Positions 56,042-64,000 of a stretch of 64,000 nt of DNA are shown in pieces. This DNA comes from Axinella damicornis (lineage: Eukaryota > Porifera > Demospongiae > Axinellida > Axinellidae): the NCBI GenBank assembly GCA_963931865.1, contig OZ007516.1:3900744-3964743 (forward strand). The letters run 5' to 3'. The stretch's first letter is position 1. Each line of letters starts with the position of its first letter. The position numbers were made by a program, and so were the translations under genes. The notes under the pieces are model-generated. The model saw only the letters and a list, made by a program, of their open reading frames with translations. It had not been told where the DNA came from and ran no database searches.

Positions 56042-59000
56042 TCAAGGCATTGTACATAACCTCATCCAATAACATACTCTACCTACATGTGCTTGTGCGA
56101 TAAGTGGTTGTTGTTCTGTTGCCACGGCTGATTGTTGTTCAGTTGTAACGGCTGATTGTTGTTCGGTTGTGACAGCTGGTTGTTGTTCAGTTGTGACAGC
56201 AGGTTGTTGTTCAGCAGGTTGTTGTTCTGTTGTCACAACTGATTGTTGTTCTGTTGTCACAACTGATTGTTGCTCTGTTTGTTGTTCAGTTGTGATGGCT
56301 GGTTGTTGCTCTGTTTGTTGTTCAGTTGTGACGGCTGGTTGTTGTTCTGTTTGTTGTTGAGTTGTGACGGCTGGTTGTTGTTCAGTTGTCGCAGCTGTTT
56401 GCTGTTCCGATCCATTTACAGCACTGGAGAAGACAATATGAAACAGTAACAGGTAAGACACTAGTTGATATACGTAGGATAGCAAATGAGAGGTGGCTGG
56501 CGGCTACCTGACTTCCAGCTGTTCCTGAGTGGACTCCTGCAGAACAGAGGGAGAGATTAAAACATGATGATGTCCACAGCAGGCCTAGCCTCATTCCCAG
56601 ACCAGAGAGCCTGGGAACGAGGCTACAGCAGGCCTACCTTCTGCTTTATCTCCTGCTGAAGCTTCTGTTGCCTCTGCTGCTTCTTCTTACGGGGAGGAGG
56701 TGTAGGCTGCTGCTCCTCTGGTGGTCCATGGTTCACTGTCCCTTGATGTGATTCCTCCGGTTGTGCAGCCTGCAAGTTTCCTTGCGGTTTAGGCTGTGAA
56801 TTTCTTCGTGGAGTAGGCTGTGGTGGTGAAGGTTGTGAATCTTGAGATGGTGTAGCCCGTGAGTCTGCTCCTAGTGGCGTAGGTTGTGAGTCTCCTGGTG
56901 GTGTAGGATGCAAGTCTACTGGCTTCTTAGTAGGCAGTTCCTCACTCTCTGAGTCATCAGAGTCTTCAGTGTCGGTGCTGTCGTCATCTTGGCCGCCGAG
57001 GAGGGGTTGAGCAGGCCGTCGAATTTGCCCATGGCTATGGCTACGCAGCACATTGGCTACCACTTTTGCAGCAACTGCAGCTGAAATAGAATAAGAACCC
57101 ACATGAGTACCAAGAGTGATATGCAAGCATGGACATGAGCACACCTGGTGGGGGGCCGGGATGCCGCTCACTGGACCGCTTTTGCAATGGACTTGACTTT
57201 GAGTTGGCTACAAGAAGAGGAATAGCACTGAGTCAATCACAGTAGCTAACCCTCAATTGACTGAATTTAGGAAGCAGGGGTTAGATACGTATAGCAGGTG
57301 ACTAAAGCATAGCTGTACCAGGAAGGGATGTGATGATGATGTCATGGAGTGGGGTACATGTGTGCCTAGCCTCGTTCCCAGGCCACACGGCCTGGGAACA
57401 AGGCTAATGTGTGCCAACAGGACCTTTCAATTGCAAAGTCTTTGCAACATGTATAGGGGACTCAGAGTTAGTGTGTGCCCTATGTGCTATTAGAGGTGTT
57501 TGAAGGGCTCACCATATAAGGGTGTGTTCACTTTTTGGCCAATCTGTTCTAAATCTTCGTTCTTTCAACCATCTGAGAGCAAATTGGCCGAAAAGTGTAC
57601 ACACCTTAAGACACCATTAAGGCAAACAATCACTCAGTTGACTTGACCATGAGGCTATCAAAGCTGTGTGAACTGTTGACAGCCATATATAGCTAGTGAG
57701 TATCCGGAGTAAGGAAGGGAGTGAGAGCCTGCAGCTACTCAATGTCGGGCTGGATGCAGGAGAGCCTGCATGTAGCTACATGTACTCAATGTCTGGTAGC
57801 ATGGAGTAAGGTCTGTAGCTACTGGATGTTGGATGGTATGTACACAGTGTCCGGCTATAGCTACTCCATGTTGGGTTGTACGGAGTGCGACTGTACCTCT
57901 AAGGACTGCCTTGGGTTGTTTGAAACACTTTTTGCAGATGCGCTCAGCTTTGGTTTCCCGGCTGCCGTCTGCCGGCCGCATGTCCACCCGGTGGGGAGAG
58001 CAGGAAGAGCAGACCACCTGCCCACACTGTCGACAGTGATGCTTCCTCACAAAGGCAGAGAAGCGCTGGCCACAGATCATGCACTCCTTACTCATGGCAT
58101 CGGGCACCCAGACCGCCCGTGTCACCTTCTCACCTGAACAGGAAGACAGCAAATTAACGTGTCTGTATGTCCTGGCATGAGTCCAGTTCCCATACGGAGA
58201 GAAGAGTCTGGGAACTGGACTAGGCCTTACCTGACTGCACCACCACCACCCGGTCAATGTGTTTCTGGAGGTTTGTGAGCCAGTTTGTCTTGTCGGCAGA
58301 AGAGAGGGCACACACGTGGAATGACTTGCTAGCGTGGTTGATCTGGAAGGCATTGGTCACATCTGGGGGGAGGAAGAAACCTTACTCACGTGCGTGACTG
58401 TGAGCATGTTTCCATTTACAGTTACATGTAGTTCTCAGAGAATACATACACACCAGTTTCCTGTCACTTTATATGGGCTTGTTCTCACCTAGTTGTTCAT
58501 CTAGCTGTTCTTTGTCCAAGTCAAATGTGGCTGCGACAGCAGGTTGGTAGTGGCATGTAGCGCTCACTGACATCTGGGCCAGCGGGAGAACTTGCTGATG
58601 GCTGTACCGGTTGGCTACAATGGAGCCGTATACCTAGGAGTGAGGTGGGGGGAAGGATTGCAACAAGGTCGAGTGAGGTCAGTGGATGGAGTGGTGAGGT
58701 GGGGAGGGAAGGATGGTAGGAGTGAGGTGGGGAGGGAAGTAGGGGAAGAGTGAAGTGGAGGGGGAAGGAGGGGTGGGGAGGGAACGAGGGGAGGAGGAAG
58801 GAGGGGAGGAGGAGTGAGGTGGGGAGTAGTGAGGTGGGGAGGGAAGGTGTGTGGTGGGGAGAGAAGGAGTCTAGTGGATCGAGTGGTGAGATGGGGAGGG
58901 AAGGATGGGAGGAGTGAGGTGGGAAGTAGTGAGGTGGGGATTGGGTGCTCAGGTGGGAGTGAGGTGGGGAGGGAAGGTGTGTGGTGGGGAGGGAAGGAGT

Positions 59001-61204
59001 CAATCAGGGGTATAGTGATGTCTGGTCAGATGGGGAGGGAAGGATGGGAGGAGTGAGGTAGGGAGTAGTGTGGTGGGGATTGAGTACCGAGGTGGGGAGG
59101 GGAGGGAAAGATGGGAGGAGGGAGTGACATGAAGTGGGAGGATTGAGTGACGTGAGGTGGGAGGAGTGAATGTCGTGAGGTGGGAGGAGTGAATGTCGTG
59201 AGGTGGGAGGAATGAGTGTCGTGAGGTGGGAGGAGAGAGTGTCGTGAATTGGGAGACGTGAGGTGGGAGGAGTGAGTGTCGTGAGGTGGGAGGAGTGAGT
59301 GTCGTGAGGTGGGAGGAGTGAGTGTCATGAGGTGGGAGGAGAGTGTCGTGAGGTGGGAGGAAGGATCAAGGTAGGAAGCAGTAAGGTGGGATGCAATGAG
59401 GTGGCCAGGACAGAGGGAACGAGTGAGTAGGAGCAGTTACAGGAGATAGGAGAGAGCTAGACCACTGACCAGAATATCATTGAAGAGAAAGAACTGTCTG
59501 CGCTTTGGTCCCTTTCGGCACACTTTCCACATGGTCCCTTCACGGATGAAGATCCTTCCCGGCACCAGCAGTACCTACAAATACACACACATAATCCATA
59601 CAGGTATCAGTGTTTCCCCCAAAAGAGGGGTAGAGGAGTGCTCCTCCCCCCTTTCCTGTCCTATTATCCTTTGATGTGGTCATTGGAATGCATTAAGTTC
59701 TTTGATCTGGTCATTTTTGTACTGACCTTCCTGTCAGTCTTGGGGGAAACACTGGGTATGTACGTACATCCAAAGTGTCTAGAGACAAGTGTATCAAGAC
59801 CTGTGTAGTAGCGCAGGATGTCGCCCCAGACAATCTTCCCTAGGGCAGGATGGGCCAGACATCCTACCCTAGGGCAGATGAGGTTGCCTCTTAGGGTAGT
59901 CTCGGCCCCAGACCCAAACCAACCCCAGCGCGGATCGCTTCCAGATACTGGAAGCGATCCGCGCTGGGGTTGGTTTGGGTCTGGGGCCGAGACTACTCTT
60001 AGGGCAGAATGTTCCCCATGCCAAAGAACATGTAAATTAGTTAGGAATATGCACAATACATTTTCCTCAATTGCATCTACCGCATTGAATATCTAAGATG
60101 GCGTCGTATACGTAATCGTCCGCAAGGTCAGCCATGTCTTGTCATAGGATCTGTTCTCCTCCTTGACACAGCTCAGTTCAGGCTCTGTCCTAGGTTCAAA
60201 TCCCACTTGGCTATTCTGTTGAGGGGTGGTGCACCTTAAAAATGGAATATGCCCTTCCAAGTTTGAGCAATGCCATTTATGGTACATGGTGAGCTCAGTG
60301 ATGATGTCATCACCATCTCTAGTTGTTTGTGGTCCAGGACCTCCTCTGCATTGCATTCCTGGGATATCCATGATCTAAACTGACCTGTTTCCTACGCTTG
60401 TCCCACTACAGGTGCACATGGAAAGGGGGGACATTGTAAGGTAACGGAGGGGGTTTCCGGACAGCAGAGGATTTCCGGACACGGCCCCAGCTTTCTCTCT
60501 CTAGGAGCAGTTTTTGCTAACAACTGCACAGCGTTAGAAAGTTCGAAGGTAGGGTATGCATGCGCACTTGGAAGAATTGTTAACGGAGCGAACGCGAGGG
60601 GCATGAATGCCGTGTCCGGAAATAAAAGACTGTCCGGAAACCCCCTCCGTTACCTTACCCTAGAGCACAATGTCCCCCCAGATATTCTGCCCTAGAGCAG
60701 GATGTCTGGGGGGACAGCTCCATAGGGGACATCCTGCCATCTGACACTGGCATTTAGTATGCTTTGTCAGGGTGGGGTCAGGCTCGAGGGGTATGGACAT
60801 CTGGCCGGTCTTCTAGCGGCATAAGCCACAGTGACATTCATACTGCCACGGGCCACCATCCACACACTCACCACTCCTCCAGTGAACTTGCTCTGGATCT
60901 CCGTAATCTTATCCACATTGAAGTCAGATTGAGCAAGAGCTGCCTCCGCCTGTACAACATAACAAACACGCCTACAATTCAACACGGGGGCAGACGAGAC
61001 TAAACCGGTCGTATATAGGAAATTTTATGTGAAGCTATGTATGTTCAAGCTTAAACCATACTGCTCGTGTAGCTCTCGGAACGGACATGTGAGTGTATGG
61101 ATCACCCTGCATGCTGAGACTGTACACACCCGCACGCTGCTCACCTCTGTTATCTGCACATTGGCGGCATTCACCTGTCCACCTCGCTTCTTGAAGAATG
61201 CCAT
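56042..61204 (-). CDS. PLEKHF: PH-FYVE protein of the Phafin (PLEKHF) type with long C-terminal tail
   Basis: Phafins bind PI3P on endosomes and autophagic membranes through PH and FYVE domains. Ten exons, 5' to 3': 61204-61145, 60949-60872, 59574-59470, 58633-58489, 58362-58231, 58133-57897, 57207-57145, 57080-56638, 56536-56508 and 56423-56042. They sum to 558 codons (557 aa). Order: N-terminus MAFFKKRGGQVNAANVQITE; PH domain from about residue 45 (VPGRIFIREGTMWKVCRKGP, KRRQFFLFNDILVYGSIV) to NWLTNLQKHID; FYVE at about 175-240 with WVPD, RKHHCRQCG, the four CxxC-type pairs and ERICKKC; then a Pro/Gln/Ser/Glu-rich tail with a basic KKKQQRQQ stretch and a final repeat of TTEQQPAV-like octets. 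Human Phafins are about 250-280 aa, so the tail roughly doubles the length. The end (RVCYWMRLCTMP) is less certain than the rest. Confidence 0.9.
56070..56410 (-). repeat. Coding tandem repeat (TTEQQPAV-like octets) in the PH-FYVE tail
   Basis: Units of 24 bp (ACAACTGAACAACAACCAGC-like, with shorter TEQQ insertions) encode repeats such as AVTTEQQP and AVTTEQQS. The reading frame is preserved through the array. Confidence 0.85.
56586..56625. mobile_element. Hairpin MITE 12 bp after a PH-FYVE splice donor
   Basis: A 40-bp hairpin, TAGCCTCATTCCCAGACC and GAGCCTGGGAACGAGGCTA. Its target duplication CAGCAGGCC (56577-56585 and 56626-56634) overlaps the intron start of the 57080-56638 exon. Confidence 0.9.
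57367..57406. mobile_element. Hairpin MITE with perfect 9-bp target duplication
   Basis: TAGCCTCGTTCCCAGGCCAC and GGCCTGGGAACAAGGCTA. ATGTGTGCC is repeated at 57358-57366 and 57407-57415. It lies in a PH-FYVE intron. Confidence 0.92.
58175..58222. mobile_element. Hairpin element close to a PH-FYVE splice donor
   Basis: GAGTCCAGTTCCCATACGG and GTCTGGGAACTGGACTA form the arms. In minus-strand sense it begins about 8 nt after the donor of the 58362-58231 exon. The terminal sequence differs from the main family (CCAGTTCCC for CTCGTTCCC), so it may be a subfamily. Confidence 0.6.
58640..59420. repeat. GAGGTGGGGAGG / GTGAGGTGGGAGGAGTGA minisatellite in a PH-FYVE intron
   Basis: About 780 bp of purine-rich tandem units with at least two sub-arrays: GAGTGAGGTGGGGAGGGAAG (58640-59120) and GTCGTGAGGTGGGAGGAGTG (59150-59360). 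Open frames here on either strand are low-complexity. Confidence 0.95.
59897..59995. mobile_element. Near-perfect palindromic MITE (TAGTCTCG type) with 9-bp target duplication
   Basis: The arms TAGTCTCGGCCCCAGACCC and GGGTCTGGGGCCGAGACTA extend inward to CGCTTCCAG/CTGGAAGCG. CTCTTAGGG flanks both sides (59888-59896 and 59996-60004). Related to 8531-8633. It lies in a PH-FYVE intron. Confidence 0.92.
60438..60657. mobile_element. Inverted-repeat element of about 220 bp
   Basis: The left end TAAGGTAACGGAGGGGGTTT mirrors the right end AACCCCCTCCGTTACCTTA; the inverted match continues through CCGGACAG. A partial relative lies at 37262-37345. It lies in a PH-FYVE intron. Confidence 0.8.
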
Positions 61205-61566
61205 TGTTCACATGGATGGCTCCTGTTGCCCATAAACACGTGTGTATGTCTGCTGCAAACTAGGGATATATATATGATCCTCGACGACTCAGAGTTACCG
61301 GTAGTTAGATAAAGGTCCGGAAAGGGCGGGAACTACCTGTTGTACTATGTACACGTACACGTACACATGTATTACGATCCCGTGGTTGGTATATACATGG
61401 GCATGGTCCGGCAGGAAGTATACTTACGTTAGCTAGGTACTAGGTACAGCGCATCTAGAACATCGTCATATTTCCTGCCGGACCAATAACCACTTCGTTT
61501 ATCAACAGCTAGCAGTTTATGAAAACACCATAGTACTACGATCAAGGTCTAGTAAGTAGTATCATT
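61205..61566. promoter_or_regulatory. Divergent promoter region of the PH-FYVE and myosin-like genes
   Basis: Only 362 bp separate the two start codons. The inverted repeat GGTCCGGCAGGAAGTA (61405-61420) and TATTTCCTGCCGGACC (61469-61484) matches at 15 of 16 positions, contains an ETS-like GGAA core in each arm, and its right arm runs into a CCAAT motif (61483). Whether both genes use it is inference. Confidence 0.5.
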
Positions 61567-64000
61567 ATGGAGAAGCTCGAATTTATTGAGGACCTGTCCG
61601 CGCTGCCGGATCTAACGGACTCTACTTTGCTGGCGTGTCTGGAGCAGCGCTACCGCAAGAACAAAGTGCATGTGAGCCATTCTGGTACATGTATAGTGCT
61701 TCACAGTTGAGCTAAAGTTTGATGTTCCGTGACTTCACCATTTGAAGTGGAGTATATTTATATTACTGGGGCGGAACAGATCACTATATTTTGCCTTTGC
61801 ATGTACCGTGACGATTCATAATTTTTTTGGCATGAACTAGGGGTCACCACCACAGGGTACCGACGGTTACTGATATTAGTATGCATAAGTTATGTCACCA
61901 TGCAATGCAGGCCTGAGTAGCCTCATGCAGTCAGACCATATTGAAGATGAAAATCTTGGTCTTCTGGGAAACTGACCAGGAACAGTTTGTTCTGAATTTC
62001 CCCACAGTGACCGCACGACTCATCCATATGCTGTACGGACATTAATGTTAACCCAACCCTAATCACACCCTCACCGATATGTATAGTGTACGGGAGGATT
62101 TATTCTGGTGTTCATGAATCTCATTAAACTCAGGCAAAATGCAGTTGCCCAGATCCTAATTTTCTGCTTCCTGTCCTGACGAGTGAACACTGATCTACCT
62201 CTCCGTTCCCTCCTTCTCCAGGTCGATGTGGGCCAGGTCCTACTCTCAGTGCATCCCTCACTCCCACAGGAGTCTCCCCCCAATTCTCATCTCCACCAAC
62301 TGTCCGAGAGGGTGAGGAGAGGCGTGGCAGAAAACCAGGAGGACCAGGCAATCCTGTTGTATGGCGGGGCAGGTGCTGGTAAGACAAACACAACCCGCCA
62401 GTTGCTTAGGCTGCTACTGAGCTCCTCACCAAGCAAGGAAGGGGTTGCAGGGAAAGTGATGGATGCAGCTCTGCTGATCGAGGCTCTTATCCCAGAGGAA
62501 GCCCAAGGCCTTTTGTTGACATCTCTGCTCTGTGACTCTCAGCGCATCACCGGTTGCCAGTTCTCCTTCCTTCTCCTGGACATGGAGAAGCTCTCCACAT
62601 TTCAGGTGTGAGCATTACACATGCACTGTGCACGCTACACTCTGCTGCCAGGATCTGACACCATCAACATTAATTACTCAGGTGTTTCATTGGTTGCGAT
62701 GTGGTATGGCCCCCTCTCGCCTGAGCTCTCTTGGTCTCTCTCCTTCTGAGGAAGGTCCTCCGCACAAGTTCCCAGCACTGGAGGAGGCCCTGCAAAGACT
62801 GGGCTGGCCTACTGCCCTCCAGGAAGGACTGTTCGCCACATTGGCTGCGGTGGTGCACCTGCTGGGCTCCGAGGACGAAGAGGCAGCTCGGCAGCTGGGA
62901 GTGGACCCCAAGGACCTACAGGAACTACTGGACTGCTCTACTGGCCCCTGTATTGCCAGGCAGCTTTATGCACACCTGCTACGATGGCTGGGTCAGTACA
63001 TGTGCAGTAGGCTGGATACAGGTGTCACATAGCCTCATTCCCAGGCTCCCCCCTGTGCACGTGGCAATGAAAAATACGTATTTTCGTCCCCGCGCCCAGG
63101 GGAGAGCCTGGGAACGAGGCTAGGTGTCACATGCTGTGTATTGACGTTAACATTCCAATAGTCCATGTAATTGTTGCAGTGTTGTGTCTCCGAACACAGT
63201 AAACACAGACATGTATGGGAAGTGCCTCATGGGGGGATTATACCTTTAATTCGCATCTGACCAGGCTTCCTGACTACAAGGGATTCCAACTATGCTGGCA
63301 TAATTCACACTTTGTGGTATTTATGTTGACAGTCAGCTGGCTCAATGGAGAGTTGGAAGGGGAGGCCCATCGTTGTCAAATAGGCCTGGTGGATCCACCG
63401 TGCACCCCAAAGGACGGAACCGAGAGTGGAATTCACCGGCTGCTGACTGGATACGTGAATGATGTGCTGCATAATATCTACTGCATCAGACAGTTTGACT
63501 GGGAACAGGTAGGCCTTGTTTCCAGGCCGCGTTGGAGGAGAGAAAGTGCTCCTCCCGCACGGCCTGGGAACGAGGCTAGTAGGACATGTGTCAAGGGGTG
63601 GTCACTCCAATAAGTAACGTACTCAGAGCTGCGCTCTTTGATTGTGACCCCATATATGGCAGATGTAGGTGTGGTGTGGGTGTGGCTTTTTTACCATATT
63701 ACAAAGTCTCACAGTCATGGTAGACTTTTGTGACAGTCACCGGAAGTTTAGCAGTGTGGTCACGTGATCACAGGTAGTTTTTGGACGGTCACAGGCTGTG
63801 ACCCCAGTCACAGCTCTAAGTGTGGTGCGTATTGGAGTGACCACCACTTGTGTGTTCAGCTATATATAGCTAGGATTGTGGTTGAAACATGATACAATGT
63901 TATGCCATTAGTGATGGGTAATACCTACTAAAGTATGTATAATATTATATAATTGATATCCGCATCACCATCATATTGGGAATGTGAGACCAGTACATCT
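61567..64000 (+). CDS. Divergent myosin head-domain protein (5' part; continues past window)
   Basis: Exons 61567-61671, 62222-62605, 62682-62991 and 63333-63508 give 325 residues; the remainder lies beyond 64000. Myosin features in order: an N-terminal segment DLSALPDLTDSTLLACLEQR leading to RYRKNKVH, as at the start of unconventional motor domains; VDVGQVLLSVHPSLP (family: YVGDILIAVNPF); P-loop GGAGAGKTNTTRQLL (family: GESGAGKTESTK); FATLAAVVHLLGSEDEE (family: ..VLHLGNI); VSWLNGEL; and LTGYVNDVLHNIYCIRQFDW followed by EQ (family: INYANEKLQ..FNQHIF..EQ). Switch I (NxNSSRFGK) and switch II (DIFGFE) are not recognisable: the corresponding stretches read SLLCDSQRITGCQFSFLL and IGLVDPPCTPKDG. 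I infer a myosin fold with impaired or lost ATPase. The class cannot be assigned. Confidence 0.8.
63030..63122. mobile_element. Hairpin MITE with perfect 9-bp target duplication
   Basis: TAGCCTCATTCCCAGGCTCC and GAGCCTGGGAACGAGGCTA. GGTGTCACA is repeated at 63021-63029 and 63123-63131. It starts 38 nt after the donor of the myosin exon ending at 62991. Confidence 0.92.
63510..63577. mobile_element. Hairpin MITE abutting a myosin splice donor
   Basis: The left end TAGGCCTTGTTTCCAGGCCG begins one base after the exon ending at 63508, and the right end is GCCTGGGAACGAGGCTA. The donor GTAGGC would therefore be made of one host G plus the element terminus. No 9-bp duplication could be matched. Confidence 0.65.

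Overview
The window is nuclear DNA of an animal. Genes are split into many small exons (mostly 50-300 bp) with GT-AG introns, and the proteins include metazoan-type families: a TspanC8 tetraspanin, a Phafin-type PH-FYVE protein, a myosin head, ALDH5A1 and ACAD8. Compact introns, dense short inverted-repeat elements and a Penelope-like fragment suggest a marine invertebrate, most likely a sponge. That placement is inference; no species marker was identified. A 200-base run of N at 28345-28544 marks an assembly gap.

Layout: 1-4708 (-) cysteinyl-tRNA synthetase, 3' end off the left edge; 6095-10168 (+) RUVBL2/Reptin; 11012-13075 (-) cytosolic sulfotransferase with a decayed hAT element in its intron; 13.1-17.2 kb gene-poor with MITEs; 17.2-23.4 kb a repeat block (a 15-bp minisatellite interrupted by an AAGCC satellite and a head-to-head pair of Penelope-like 3' ends); 23.4-27.7 kb no convincing gene; 27.7-28.0 kb (-) unknown terminal exon; 28550-30571 (+) TspanC8 tetraspanin; 34492-38422 (+) MFS transporter; 40490-45835 (+) succinate-semialdehyde dehydrogenase; 46277-51214 (+) isobutyryl-CoA dehydrogenase; 51932-52300 (-) end of an unknown basic protein; 53008-54078 (+) OB-fold/zinc-ribbon gene broken by frameshifts; 56042-61204 (-) PH-FYVE protein; 61567-right edge (+) a divergent myosin head.

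Most genes are unrelated housekeeping or membrane genes. ALDH5A1 and ACAD8 are tandem, 440 bp apart, and both are predicted to be mitochondrial catabolic enzymes (GABA shunt and valine breakdown). The PH-FYVE and myosin genes are divergent, with 362 bp between start codons and an inverted repeat plus CCAAT motif between them. For five genes the inferred exons sum to a whole number of codons and give family-typical lengths or a clear extension: RUVBL2 459 aa visible, sulfotransferase 302, ALDH5A1 503, ACAD8 412, PH-FYVE 557.

The most striking observations are: (1) in the tetraspanin, the exon end encoding the VPFSCC motif plus its splice donor has been amplified into 18 tandem in-frame 30-bp units; (2) a high-copy hairpin element family (TAGCCTCGTTCCCAGGC ends) shows perfect 9-bp target duplications at several copies, is nested in one place, and often sits within tens of bases of 5' splice sites; (3) the myosin head keeps a P-loop but appears to lack switch I and switch II; (4) Penelope-like ends form a roughly 1.25-kb hairpin inside a minisatellite.
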